From NCBI GenBank assembly GCA_017517305.1, contig JAFWZV010000019.1, positions 1 to 64,000 on the forward strand: DNA of 64,000 nucleotides. Reading direction: 5' to 3'. Every line of letters starts with the position of its first letter. The first letter of the stretch is position 1. Source of the stretch: Lachnospiraceae bacterium. Lineage in GTDB: Bacteria > Bacillota > Clostridia > Lachnospirales > Lachnospiraceae. Made by a program: the position numbers and the translations under genes. Below the pieces are notes generated by a model. It had not been told where the DNA came from. It saw nothing but the letters and a program-made list of their open reading frames with translations, and made no database searches. Positions 15,813 through 25,400 of the stretch are shown here, in pieces.

Positions 15813-17951
15813 ATGAAAAACATTAAATTACTAAGGATACACCATTATATTATTATTTTTTGTATGTTGGTAGCTATTTACTGCATTTATAATTACTTGG
15901 GCATACCATTTGATGCTTTTAAAAAAGCTTCAACAATTGATGTACTTACGTCTGAACAAGTTATATGTAATGGTAGCTCTTTTGAAGGGAACAAATATAA
16001 GATAGAGGCGTCTGATCATTGCATTATTATATCTGGTGATGAATATAGAACAATTGAAATAGATATTGAAACTTTACCTGGTGGTAATGCAAGCTGTATT
16101 ATATACTTTGCTGGTGATAACCAAAGTTTTACTGATAGATATCACAAGCAGTATGTTCTAGAAGAGGGAATGAACAAACTCGTAATACCATATAGGAAGG
16201 ATTTCAGTAGTGTTAGAATAGATATTCAAGGAGATGTAGGAACAGAATTTGCGTTCAACTCGTTTAATGCTGTAAATCGTTATTCAAGACTATGGATGGA
16301 TTTAAAAATAATAGTTCCATTGTATATTATAATTGTAGGTATAGTTCTTTTATTGATAAATTTAAAGGAACGTAAAAATAAGGTTTTAGAGTGTGATGAT
16401 AAGATATATGATTATATTTTTGAACCATTTAAATTGTTTTGGGGAGATTTGTGTGATTTTGTTTCTAAGAATAAGACGACTCTTTTTGTATTAGGGGTAG
16501 TAGCTCTAGTTGCATTTGGCGGTCAGATGTTTAATTATACATTATCTATAGATGAAGAAAATGCTACAATTAACCCAGATGAATACGTTTATGTATTATC
16601 GTGTGGAAGGTTTTCGTTAGCGTTCTTGCTGAAATTATTCCAGAACTCACCGTTTATCAATACTATTTTTGCGGCATTCTTCATGTATGGTGCTTCTGTG
16701 TTGATGTTAATGGTATTAAGATTGTATATCAGCGTAGATGATAAGATTTTGCCAGGGGTTATATGTGGAAGTTTATTTATGTGTATGCCATATGTTATAG
16801 GACAGAGTCTTAATTTTTCTACTTTTGGTGTGTGGATTGCATTGGGGTATGTTTTATCATTTTTTGCAGTACTTTTATTTTCGTATACAGAGAAAAAAGA
16901 AACAAATCACAAATGGATATTCTTTTTATATAGCATATTGTTACTAACCTTTACATTTGGAATATACCAGTCATTTTTGGCAGTATATGTATATATGGTA
17001 GTATGCTTAGTTTACATTTTTATAAAACAATTAAAAAGTAAAGAGGAAATAAAAAGAATATTGTTTTTTATTGTGAAAACAGTTATGATTTTCGCCATTG
17101 CCTTTGTCACATATGAAATAATAAATGTAATTTGTGAAAAATATATAATCTCATCTTCGGCATATTTAGAGTCAACATTTGTTGGGTGGAATAAATGGGA
17201 ACCAAACTCTTGGGTATTTTATAATGTTTGGGAAAATTGGTCAAAATTGTTAAATGGAACATACTTTAATTTAACAGCTGGAGAAGTGGTGAAATATTCC
17301 GTATTGGCTTTTATTATTTATTCATTTGTGAGTATAGCATTAGCAAGTAGAAGTAACAGAATATATATGTTGATTTTTACTCCTTTTATGGTGGTTATGC
17401 CGTTTGTCATACCATTAGCGCTTGGTACATTTGTGATGCTTGGTCGTTCTTTAGAAGCATTTCCTATAATGTTAGGTATAATTTGGTATCTTATTTTCGC
17501 TGATTTAAAAGAGTTAAAGGTTGTATATAAAATGGTTGGTGTATTTGCTGTGGCATTAGTAGTCGTACAGTTGAAGCATTATAATGAATTTGTTTATGCA
17601 GACCAGCTCAGATATCAATTAGATATTGAAATGGCTAGTGAAGTAATGATGGAAATTGAAAAGATAGAAGGCCATGAGGGTAAAGCAATATGTTTTGTTG
17701 GAACTTATGATTTCGACAATAGATATAGCTTAGAGCATATTAGCGGTTGTGAATCCTTTTTTGATTTTGCAGGAGGAGATAATAATAGAATATTGAATTT
17801 CTTAAATTTAAGTGGATATAATGTTAAACATCCTTCTGGAGAAGAGTTGCAGGCGGCAAAAAATATAGCGCCTACTTTGCCGATTTGGCCGCATGATGGA
17901 AGTGTATCAGATCAAGGAAGCTATATAATAGTTAATTTATCTGGATACTAA
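15813..17951 (+). CDS. GtrII-like membrane glucosyltransferase (GT-C fold) with N-terminal extracytoplasmic domain
   Basis: Polytopic membrane protein of 712 residues. One membrane segment lies at about 10-28, followed by an outside beta-rich domain (about 35-165, with VRID at 134-137), another segment at about 168-185, and then some ten hydrophobic segments from about 225. 'INPDEYVYVLSCGRFSLAFL' and 'WIALGYVLSFFAVLLFSY' resemble the Glucos_trans_II/GtrII family, which moves glucose from polyprenyl-phosphate-glucose to a growing polysaccharide outside the membrane. GtrB- and GtrA-like partners are encoded nearby (18888, 26512). AAGGAGG precedes the start. The family call is moderate. Confidence 0.72.
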   Translation: MKNIKLLRIHHYIIIFCMLVAIYCIYNYLGIPFDAFKKASTIDVLTSEQVICNGSSFEGNKYKIEASDHCIIISGDEYRTIEIDIETLPGGNASCIIYFAGDNQSFTDRYHKQYVLEEGMNKLVIPYRKDFSSVRIDIQGDVGTEFAFNSFNAVNRYSRLWMDLKIIVPLYIIIVGIVLLLINLKERKNKVLECDDKIYDYIFEPFKLFWGDLCDFVSKNKTTLFVLGVVALVAFGGQMFNYTLSIDEENATINPDEYVYVLSCGRFSLAFLLKLFQNSPFINTIFAAFFMYGASVLMLMVLRLYISVDDKILPGVICGSLFMCMPYVIGQSLNFSTFGVWIALGYVLSFFAVLLFSYTEKKETNHKWIFFLYSILLLTFTFGIYQSFLAVYVYMVVCLVYIFIKQLKSKEEIKRILFFIVKTVMIFAIAFVTYEIINVICEKYIISSSAYLESTFVGWNKWEPNSWVFYNVWENWSKLLNGTYFNLTAGEVVKYSVLAFIIYSFVSIALASRSNRIYMLIFTPFMVVMPFVIPLALGTFVMLGRSLEAFPIMLGIIWYLIFADLKELKVVYKMVGVFAVALVVVQLKHYNEFVYADQLRYQLDIEMASEVMMEIEKIEGHEGKAICFVGTYDFDNRYSLEHISGCESFFDFAGGDNNRILNFLNLSGYNVKHPSGEELQAAKNIAPTLPIWPHDGSVSDQGSYIIVNLSGY

Positions 17952-18095
17952 TGGTTAAAAAATGAAAAAGGAAACGGAATATAAATATACATTAAACATA
18001 ATTTAGAATAGTCTATGTAATATACTATAGGTATAAAAAAGAGAAACTATATAAATACTTTTGGTGATGAAGATATACGAAAGGGGATTAGTGTT

Positions 18096-18878
18096 TTGAA
18101 GGTAGTTATTTTAGCAGGAGGATATGGAACTAGAATATCAGAAGAGTCACAGTTTAAACCTAAGCCAATGATTGAAATTGGGGGAAAACCAATTTTGTGG
18201 CATATTATGAAGGAGTATTCATATTATGGATTTAATGATTTTATAATATGTGCAGGTTATAAGCAGTATGTAATTAAAGAGTGGTTTGCAGATTATTTCC
18301 TTCATAACAGTGACATAACATTTAACTTCACTAATGGAAAAAATGAAATGACAATTCATGAGTCACATATGGATCCTTGGAAGGTTACTGTTGTTGATAC
18401 TGGACTCAATACAATGACTGGTGGACGTGTAAAGAGAATTCAAAAATATGTAGGGAATGAGCCATTTATGCTGACCTACGGAGATGGAGTATGTGATGTT
18501 AACATAGCTAAATTGCTTGAGTTTCACAATGATCATGGTAAAATTGCAACACTCACAGCAGTTTTTCAGGAGCAGCAAAAGGGAGTGTTGGATATAGGTG
18601 GAGATAATGCAGTAAAATCTTTTAGAGAGAAGAATCTCTCTGATGGGGCACCAATCAATGCGGGATATATGGTGTTACAACCTGAAATATTCGATTTTAT
18701 TGAAGGTGATTGTACTGTGTTTGAAAAGGAACCATTGGAGCAGTTGGTAAATAGGGGTGAATTAATGTCATATATGCATAAAGGTTTTTGGCAATGTATG
18801 GATAATTCAAGAGAAAAATTGATGCTTGAAAAACTATTAGAGTCAGGGACTGCACCATGGAAGAAGTGGAAAGATTAG
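18096..18878 (+). CDS. rfbF: Glucose-1-phosphate cytidylyltransferase
   Basis: RfbF makes CDP-glucose from CTP and glucose-1-phosphate, the first step to CDP-activated deoxysugars. The nucleotidyl-transfer motif 'LAGGYGTRISEES' lies at residues 6-18, followed by 'KPKPMIEIGGKPILWHIM'; 'TYGDGVCDVN' is the metal-binding region. The 260 residues match the family. Translation appears to start at TTG 18096, with AAGGGG eight nt upstream and no better ATG. The 144 bp before it hold no gene and no clear terminator or promoter. The next pathway enzyme, rfbG, lies 6.5 kb downstream with four unusual enzyme genes and one GT2 gene between them. Confidence 0.94.
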   Translation: MKVVILAGGYGTRISEESQFKPKPMIEIGGKPILWHIMKEYSYYGFNDFIICAGYKQYVIKEWFADYFLHNSDITFNFTNGKNEMTIHESHMDPWKVTVVDTGLNTMTGGRVKRIQKYVGNEPFMLTYGDGVCDVNIAKLLEFHNDHGKIATLTAVFQEQQKGVLDIGGDNAVKSFREKNLSDGAPINAGYMVLQPEIFDFIEGDCTVFEKEPLEQLVNRGELMSYMHKGFWQCMDNSREKLMLEKLLESGTAPWKKWKD

Positions 18879-18887
18879 GAGATAAAG

Positions 18888-19877
18888 ATGGTAGAATCAA
18901 AAAAAGTAAGTATAGTTATTCCTGCATATAATGAAGAAGAAAATATTAGACCAGTGACAGAGGCTGTAGTTGATGAAATTAAGACAAATTTACCTGAATA
19001 TGATTATGAAGTTCTTATAATTGATAATTGTTCTCAAGATAAGACACAAGCTATTGTGCGAGAATTATGTAAGGAAAACGAAAAGGTAAAAGCAATTTTT
19101 AATGAAAAGAATTTCGGACCAGATAGTTCTCCGTATTATGGACTTATGCAAGCATCAGGAGATTGTGCTATTTTGTTTTGCGCAGATTTTCAAGATCCGT
19201 TAGAGATGATTCATAAAATGGTTCGTGAATGGGAAAAAGGATATACAGTGGTTACAGCAATAAAAACTGAAAGCAAGGAGAATAAATTAGTAAGATTTTT
19301 GAGGACCGTATATTATAAAATGATTAAGAAAATTTCTGACACGGAGATAATTGAGCATTTTACAGGGTTCGGTTGCTATGATCAGAGTTTTCTTCAAATT
19401 TTGAGAGACTTAAATGATCCCGTTCCGTTTTTGAGAGGTGTAGTTGCAGAATTTGCTGGTAATAGAAAAGCTATAGAATATGAACAGCAAAAGAGGAGAG
19501 CTGGAAAGAGTCACATAAAATTTTTCACTTTGTATGATATGGCAATGAGAAGTATTACATCGTATACAAAAATTGGTTTACGAATGTGTACTTTTTTGGG
19601 GTTTGGAGTAGCAGGTGTAAGTGCAATTATTGCATTCATATATCTAATACGAAAGCTGATACATTGGGAATCTTTTGGATTTGGGATTCCTGTTATACTT
19701 ATAGGAATGTTTTTTATAGGTGCTATACAGCTGATTTTCATGGGCTTTATGGGAGAGTATATATTAACCATTAATCAAAGAACTATGAAAAGACCTTTGG
19801 TAGTTGAAAGGGAGCGTATTAATTTTGATAATAGAGGTAATGGAGATGAAGACAGAACAAGTATGGAAGAATACTAG
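18888..19877 (+). CDS. GtrB-type GT2 (polyprenyl-phosphate sugar transferase) with two C-terminal membrane segments
   Basis: Resembles dolichol-phosphate-mannose synthase and bactoprenol glucosyltransferase GtrB. The GT2 core (residues 1 to about 215) has 'VSIVIPAYNEEENIRP', 'IIDNCSQDKT' and the acidic motif 'FCADFQDPLEMI'. Two membrane helices follow at about 232-253 and 262-287, ending in 'MGFMGEYILTINQRT', typical of the family. It would attach a sugar to polyprenyl phosphate on the inner face, to be flipped by a GtrA-type protein. AGGAG precedes the start. The 3' end overlaps the next CDS by 32 bp. Confidence 0.87.
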   Translation: MVESKKVSIVIPAYNEEENIRPVTEAVVDEIKTNLPEYDYEVLIIDNCSQDKTQAIVRELCKENEKVKAIFNEKNFGPDSSPYYGLMQASGDCAILFCADFQDPLEMIHKMVREWEKGYTVVTAIKTESKENKLVRFLRTVYYKMIKKISDTEIIEHFTGFGCYDQSFLQILRDLNDPVPFLRGVVAEFAGNRKAIEYEQQKRRAGKSHIKFFTLYDMAMRSITSYTKIGLRMCTFLGFGVAGVSAIIAFIYLIRKLIHWESFGFGIPVILIGMFFIGAIQLIFMGFMGEYILTINQRTMKRPLVVERERINFDNRGNGDEDRTSMEEY

Positions 19878-20853
19878 TGTTTTGGTTACAGGTGCAACGG
19901 GATTGATTGGTAGTGCATTAGTTGATTCGTTAGTTTGTATAGGAGCCAATGTGACGATATGTGGAAGAAATGAAGAAAAAATAAAACTTATTTTTAAGAA
20001 AGAAATTAGTGAGAATAGGATAAAGTATATTGTTACAAATGTATCAAGTGGTTTGCCAGAAATAGATGATGACTTTGATTTTATATTTCATGCAGCGAGT
20101 CCAATATCTGGTGCAGAAATCAAACTAAACCCTGTTGATACTATTGAAGCAAATTTGTCAGGGTGTAGAAGTTGTTTAGAATATTTAAGGAAACAGCAAC
20201 TTAAAAAGGGCAAAAAAGGAAGGTTAATAGTCTTTTCCTCAGCAACAGTATATGGTAACCATTTTTCGGAAGATTATATAGCTTCTGAGGAAAAAACCAA
20301 TGATACTGATACGCTAGATTCGGACAACGCTCCATATTCTGAGTCGAAACGTATGATTGAAGTATTGTCTAGAGCATATTATAAACAATATGAAGTTGAT
20401 TCAGTAATTGTTCGAATTGGTTATGTGTATGGATATTCTAAGAGTATGCCCAATACAGCATTTTATGAGTTTATAAAAAAAGCCATTAATGGAGAAAAAA
20501 TCACTCTAAATAATTCAGGAATGGGTAGACGTGATAATATATATGTTGAGGATGTAGTAGATGGCTTGATGACAGTTGCAGTGCATGGAGTTTCTGGTGA
20601 GGCATATAATATTTCTTCTGGAAATGATATGGGAAATTTTAGTGCAATTGATGAGATTGCTGACGTTATTGCAAAGTGTGCATATGAACTAAATATAAAT
20701 GAACATTCATCAGCAGAAGTTAAACCTATGACAGAGCCAAGGAAACCCGGTTTGATTTTAGATAATTCAAAAATAAAAGAATTAGGATGGTGTGTTAAGA
20801 CTGAATTAAAAGAAGGGATAATGTCAACTATCAAGTTATATATTAATGATTAG
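19846..20853 (+). CDS. NAD(P)-dependent extended SDR, sugar epimerase/reductase
   Basis: Nucleotide-sugar SDR with GATGLIG at residues 16-22, serine region 'FSSATVYGN' and catalytic Y164/K168 in 'YSESK'. 'GRRDNIYVEDVVDGLM' and 'DNSKIKELGW' are typical of dTDP- or CDP-glucose dehydratase-type SDRs. About 335 residues. I place the start at ATG 19846, after AGAGG; an upstream TTG at 19804 has no good site. Being between rfbF and rfbG, it probably acts on the CDP-4-keto-6-deoxy sugar or its branched product, as YerF does for yersiniose. That substrate is inferred. Confidence 0.82.
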   Translation: MKTEQVWKNTSVLVTGATGLIGSALVDSLVCIGANVTICGRNEEKIKLIFKKEISENRIKYIVTNVSSGLPEIDDDFDFIFHAASPISGAEIKLNPVDTIEANLSGCRSCLEYLRKQQLKKGKKGRLIVFSSATVYGNHFSEDYIASEEKTNDTDTLDSDNAPYSESKRMIEVLSRAYYKQYEVDSVIVRIGYVYGYSKSMPNTAFYEFIKKAINGEKITLNNSGMGRRDNIYVEDVVDGLMTVAVHGVSGEAYNISSGNDMGNFSAIDEIADVIAKCAYELNINEHSSAEVKPMTEPRKPGLILDNSKIKELGWCVKTELKEGIMSTIKLYIND

Positions 20854-20905
20854 TTTACTCATTCGAAATTATGTAGTGATAATATATCTAAATTAAGGAG
20901 AGAAC

Positions 20906-21940
20906 ATGCAAGGGACAATAAAAATACTGGATTGTACATTGAGAGATGGTGGACAAGGTTTAGAAGCCATAAATAACAATGGTATTATAACTGAGTCTTT
21001 TTCAGAGCAGGATAAGGAAAACATTATAAGAAGTACACGTGATGCTGGGATAGATATAATAGAAATTGGATGTATGAGCTCTAACAGCAGAGGCCAAGAA
21101 GGATATGCAATTTATAATAATGTGATAGATTTATCTAAGTCATTACCACAAGAACGTGGACAAAATCAGTTATATACGGGATTATTTATAGATCCCGATA
21201 CACCTATTGAGTCTATTCCAAAAGCATCAGAGGATTTGGTAGAGGGTATAAGAGTAATTTTAAGATACTCTCAATTACAACAATCTGTTGATTTTTGTGC
21301 CATGTTGGCGGATAAAGGGTATAAAGTTTTTATTCAGCCGATGTTGACAATGAGGTATACGGATGATGAGTTAAAAATGTTAGTGTCATCAGCTAACGAG
21401 ATGGGGGCGTATGCGTTATATTTTGTTGATAGTTTTGGTTATATGACGGAAAATGATGTTGATAGATTTTATAATTTTTACTGTGAAGATTTAAATCCAT
21501 CGATTAATATAGGTTTTCATGCTCATAATAATATGGATAACGCATTTATTAATGCCAAGTATTTTGTTGATAAGCTTTCGGATAGAAATCGTATAGTTGA
21601 CTCATGTGCCTTTGGTATGGGTCAAGGGGCAGGTAACTTGCAAACAGAAATACTTGTAAATTATATGAACAAGCATTATGGAACATCTTATGGCTTTGAT
21701 AAAATATTGGACGTATGTGAAATACTCGAAAAATTCAGAGAAGAGGATATGAAGACATGGGGGTATACCCCATTAAGATTCATTCCAGCAATTCATAATA
21801 CGGCTTATAAGTATGCTACTGTTATGCGTTCAAGATTTAATATGACATTAAAAGAAATAAATATGGTACTGGAAAAAATGCCGGATGAGCTTAGACATAG
21901 GTACACAGAGGAAAACTTAAAAAATATTTTAGGTAGTTAA
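20906..21940 (+). CDS. DRE-TIM (HMGL-like) aldolase/metallolyase
   Basis: TIM-barrel metalloenzyme of the HMG-CoA lyase/4-hydroxy-2-oxovalerate aldolase group. The N-terminal motif DCTLRDGG lies at residues 9-16 (R13, D14), and the metal-binding HAHNN at 205-209. 'FGMGQGAGNLQTE' matches the loop after the metal site. Known members cleave or form C-C bonds with pyruvate or acetyl-CoA. 344 residues fits the aldolase branch. The gene lies 2 bp before an acetolactate-synthase-like gene, and a partner acetaldehyde dehydrogenase, normal for catabolic 4-hydroxy-2-oxovalerate aldolases, is absent. A biosynthetic role making a 2-keto acid for sugar branching is my inference. Confidence 0.82.
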   Translation: MQGTIKILDCTLRDGGQGLEAINNNGIITESFSEQDKENIIRSTRDAGIDIIEIGCMSSNSRGQEGYAIYNNVIDLSKSLPQERGQNQLYTGLFIDPDTPIESIPKASEDLVEGIRVILRYSQLQQSVDFCAMLADKGYKVFIQPMLTMRYTDDELKMLVSSANEMGAYALYFVDSFGYMTENDVDRFYNFYCEDLNPSINIGFHAHNNMDNAFINAKYFVDKLSDRNRIVDSCAFGMGQGAGNLQTEILVNYMNKHYGTSYGFDKILDVCEILEKFREEDMKTWGYTPLRFIPAIHNTAYKYATVMRSRFNMTLKEINMVLEKMPDELRHRYTEENLKNILGS

Positions 21941-21942
21941 AG

Positions 21943-23613
21943 ATGAAGGTTGCAGATTTTATAGTAAAAAAATTAATTGAATATGGTGTTACGGATGCGT
22001 TTGGTATTCCTGGTGGAGTAGTCCTAAGGTTAATTAATGCAATGAAAGAAATGGAACCAGAAATCACTCCACATTTGTGTTATCATGAGCAGATGGCTGG
22101 ATTTGCAGCATGTGGTTATGCGCAGGCGAGTGGGAGATTAGGTGTTGCTTATGCCACAAGAGGTCCTGGAATACTCAATATGGTTACTAGTATTGCAGAG
22201 GCTTATCAAGAAAGCATTCCTGTTCTTTTTATTACAGCACATGGAAATAGAACGAACAACGAACTTAGATTTGAATATAACCAAGAAATAGATGTGGTAG
22301 CAGCATGTGAAAAATTCACAAAATATGCTGCTAACATTGAAACCATAGAAGATGTTTCAATGTTGGTTGATATGGCTCTGAAAAGTGCTTTAGATGGGCG
22401 AAAGGGGCCTGTACTTTTGGATTTTGCTACAACTTTATTTGATAAGGAAATAACAGAATATATAAGTGAAAAACAAGAACTGAGCACAAAACAAGAAGAT
22501 GTAGATTCCATAGCACAAGAAATAGGTAAAAAATTATCATTATCTAATAGACCAATTGTATTAATTGGAGATGGTTTAAGATATACAGAAAATACAAACG
22601 CAATAATTGAATTTTTCACCAATATGAACATACCAATTATTTCAAGTAGAGGAAGTCAGGATCTCGCTGTATGGTCATCAAATTATTTTGGATATGTTGG
22701 TAGCCATGGAGTTAGATATGCTAATTTTATTCTATCAAAAGCAGATTTGATTATTGCAATAGGAAATAGGTTGGCTTTTCCAATACAATCCGAGAGCTTT
22801 GGACCTATATTTCAAAATGCAACGCTGATTCGATTAGATGTAGATGATGATGAATTAAAAAGAAATATTCCAAATAGTATAAATTATTTAATTGATGTGT
22901 CATCATTAGGTGAGGAGTTAAATAAAATATCACAATATTGTAGTAAAGACTTTAATACATGGATAAAAATATGCAGAGAAATAAAAAATGAATTATTTGA
23001 TTGTGATTGTACACAACCAGTGACCCGAATAGCTGATTTTATTAAATGCGCAAAAAAAGAGGAAGTCGTATATGTATGTGATGTTGGAAATAATGAGTTT
23101 TGGTTTTCGCGAGCATTTGAAAAAGAGCACCCATATGGACAAGTTTTATGTTCGAAATCATTTGGTACTTTAGGAGTAGCCATAGGACGTGCGATTGGAG
23201 CCTATTATGCTACAAGAAAAAGGATCATTTGTGTGATTGGAGATCAAGGATTTCAGTATAATGTTCAAGAATTACAGTATATATCGCAATGGAAATTGTC
23301 AATATGCGTAGTTGTGATTAATAATGAAATCTCAGGAATGATATGTGACCATGAGAAAAAATCATTAAAAAATAGTATTCATGTTTCAAAAGAAAATGGA
23401 TATATGGCTTTGGATGTTGCAAAAATTGCCAAGGCATATGGCATCCCATTTGCTAATGAAATGGATGAGTTAAACTTAGATGGTCCTATGATATTTGAAA
23501 TAATGATAGACAAAACAATTGAGTTAACACCAACGCTTCCTAAGGGTAGAAAAATTCAAAATATGTATCCTGATTTGGATTGTTCACTAGAAGATAAGCT
23601 CAATGGATTATGA
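21943..23613 (+). CDS. ThDP-dependent acetolactate-synthase-like enzyme
   Basis: Full three-domain ThDP enzyme of 556 residues. The Pyr domain carries E49 in 'CYHEQMAGFAACGYAQ', the glutamate that activates ThDP, and 'ATRGPGILN'. The central domain spans about 190-330. The PP domain has the ThDP-binding stretch 'GDQGFQYNVQELQYI' ending in NN 27 residues on; the usual GDG reads GDQ. In sugar pathways, YerE-like members of this superfamily transfer an activated aldehyde from pyruvate onto a CDP-keto sugar. No acetolactate-synthase small subunit or ilv genes are nearby. Placement between rfbF and rfbG supports a C-C branching role on a CDP sugar; the substrate is unknown. Confidence 0.85.
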   Translation: MKVADFIVKKLIEYGVTDAFGIPGGVVLRLINAMKEMEPEITPHLCYHEQMAGFAACGYAQASGRLGVAYATRGPGILNMVTSIAEAYQESIPVLFITAHGNRTNNELRFEYNQEIDVVAACEKFTKYAANIETIEDVSMLVDMALKSALDGRKGPVLLDFATTLFDKEITEYISEKQELSTKQEDVDSIAQEIGKKLSLSNRPIVLIGDGLRYTENTNAIIEFFTNMNIPIISSRGSQDLAVWSSNYFGYVGSHGVRYANFILSKADLIIAIGNRLAFPIQSESFGPIFQNATLIRLDVDDDELKRNIPNSINYLIDVSSLGEELNKISQYCSKDFNTWIKICREIKNELFDCDCTQPVTRIADFIKCAKKEEVVYVCDVGNNEFWFSRAFEKEHPYGQVLCSKSFGTLGVAIGRAIGAYYATRKRIICVIGDQGFQYNVQELQYISQWKLSICVVVINNEISGMICDHEKKSLKNSIHVSKENGYMALDVAKIAKAYGIPFANEMDELNLDGPMIFEIMIDKTIELTPTLPKGRKIQNMYPDLDCSLEDKLNGL

Positions 23614-23626
23614 TGGAGGGAAAAGA

Positions 23627-25384
23627 ATGTTTGTTGAAAAAATTAATTCGCCTAAAGATTTAAAGGCACTAAGTATTGAAGAATGCAAGGTTTTGGCAAG
23701 CGAAATAAGACAAACTTTAATAGAAAGAATGTCAAAGAGAGGAGGGCATCTTGCATCTAATCTCGGGATGGTGGATGCAACTATAGCTTTGCATTATGTG
23801 TTTGATTCCCCAAAGGATAAAATTGTATTTGATGTTTCTCATCAGTGTTATACACATAAGATATTAACAGGAAGAAAAGATTCATTTTTATATGAAGACA
23901 AATATGATAATGCTAATGGATATACCAATCCTCTAGAAAGTGAGCATGATTTGTTTCGAGTAGGACATACTGCAACATCTATAAGTTTAGCGTGTGGTTT
24001 GGCAAAAGCACGAGATATTAATGGAGAAAAAGAAAATGTGATAGCAGTCATAGGAGATGGTTCTATGAGTGGTGGCGAAGCATTTGAGGGATTGGATTTT
24101 GCTGGTTCTGATATAGATGGAAATTTGATTGTATTATTTAATGATAATCAAATGTCTATAGCGGAGGATCACGGAGGAATATACAAGAATTTAGCGGAGT
24201 TACGTAGTACGGAAGGTAAAGCAGAAAACAATTTGTTTAAAGCGTTTGGTTTTGACTACAGATTTGTGAAAAATGGTAACGATATTTGCGAGTTAGTTGA
24301 AGCGTTAGAAAGTGTAAAAGATATAAATCGTCCAGTTGTTGTTCATATGTGTACTGTAAAGGGTAAGGGGTACAGATACTCTGAAGAGAACAAAGAAAGT
24401 ACACATTGGGTGCGACCATTTGATATAGAGACTGGTGATGAGAAGAATCCGTTTAGCGGAGAACGATATGATAGAATTGTAAGAGATCATTTAATTGATA
24501 AAATGAAGAATGATTCTAAAGTTGTTACAATGATAGCTGCCGTTCCAGATGCTCTAAATTTTACTGAGGAACATAGAAAGATGGTAGGAAAACAGTTCGT
24601 TGATGTAGGGATTGCGGAAGAACACGCGATATCTATGGCAGCAGGTCTTGCAAAAAATGGATGTAAGCCCGTTTTTGCTACTATGTCAACCTTTTTTCAA
24701 AGAACCTATGACCAGATTTCACAGGAATTGTGTATAAATAATGCTGCAGCGACACTGATTGTTGTAAATGCATCAGTATATGCTGCAAATGATGTTACTC
24801 ACATAGGAATATTTGATATTCCTATGATGTCAAATATCCCGAATTTGGTGTATCTTGCACCGACGAACAAGCAGGAATATTTGGCTATGATAGATTGGAG
24901 TTTAGACCAACAGGATTATCCAGTTGCGATTAGGGCACCTCGAAATGGTGTGTTTTATGCTAGTGAAGATGTAGAAACTGATTATAGCGATTTGAATAAG
25001 TATAAGGTTGTTAAATCAGGCGAAAAAGTAGCTGTTATGGCATTAGGTGATTTCTTTCAGATGGGAGAAGAACTAGTTGAAGAAATTGAGACTAAATATG
25101 GCGTAAAAGCAACACTAATCAATCCAAGATATATAACTGGGTTTGATTATGAACTATTTGAATCTTTGAAGGACAAGCACGATATAATAGTAACATTAGA
25201 GGATGGTGTTCTTGATGGAGGATGGGGACAGAAGATTGCAAGCTACTATGGGCCAAGTGAGATTAGAGTAATGAATTATGGATTGAAGAAGGAATTTCTT
25301 GATAGATATAATGTTAATGAAGTGATGGAAAGAAATCATTTGAGACCAGATTTGATTTTACAAGATTTAGATAAAATTATTTAA
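23627..25384 (+). CDS. 1-deoxyxylulose-5-phosphate-synthase-like ThDP enzyme (divergent paralogue)
   Basis: The sequence follows DXS closely: 'GGHLASNLGMVDATIALHY', 'HKILTGR', the ThDP motif beginning GDG at 143-145 with 'GSMSGGEAFEGLD', 'IAEEHAISMAAGL' with catalytic E331, and 'MSTFFQRTYDQ'. It is shorter (585 against about 620), and the region equivalent to the DXS acceptor-phosphate site, usually DRAG...PTH, reads 'NASVYAANDVTHIGIFD', losing the arginine. It may therefore use a non-phosphorylated acceptor such as a nucleotide sugar. The start is ATG 23627 after GGAGGG; an earlier ATG at 23603 lies inside the previous gene. Ordinary isoprenoid DXS remains an alternative but is less likely in this context. 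Confidence 0.82.
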   Translation: MFVEKINSPKDLKALSIEECKVLASEIRQTLIERMSKRGGHLASNLGMVDATIALHYVFDSPKDKIVFDVSHQCYTHKILTGRKDSFLYEDKYDNANGYTNPLESEHDLFRVGHTATSISLACGLAKARDINGEKENVIAVIGDGSMSGGEAFEGLDFAGSDIDGNLIVLFNDNQMSIAEDHGGIYKNLAELRSTEGKAENNLFKAFGFDYRFVKNGNDICELVEALESVKDINRPVVVHMCTVKGKGYRYSEENKESTHWVRPFDIETGDEKNPFSGERYDRIVRDHLIDKMKNDSKVVTMIAAVPDALNFTEEHRKMVGKQFVDVGIAEEHAISMAAGLAKNGCKPVFATMSTFFQRTYDQISQELCINNAAATLIVVNASVYAANDVTHIGIFDIPMMSNIPNLVYLAPTNKQEYLAMIDWSLDQQDYPVAIRAPRNGVFYASEDVETDYSDLNKYKVVKSGEKVAVMALGDFFQMGEELVEEIETKYGVKATLINPRYITGFDYELFESLKDKHDIIVTLEDGVLDGGWGQKIASYYGPSEIRVMNYGLKKEFLDRYNVNEVMERNHLRPDLILQDLDKII

Positions 25385-25400
25385 ATTGAGAGGGACTACG

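Noticed and set aside
17952-18095. Promoter or riboswitch before rfbF
   Set aside because: AT-rich, but I could not find a -35/-10 pair with acceptable spacing or a convincing folded element.
20906-25384. Catabolic 4-hydroxy-2-oxovalerate or branched-chain amino acid operon
   Set aside because: No acetaldehyde dehydrogenase, hydratase, ilvN, ilvC or leu genes are adjacent, while rfbF and rfbG bracket the group.
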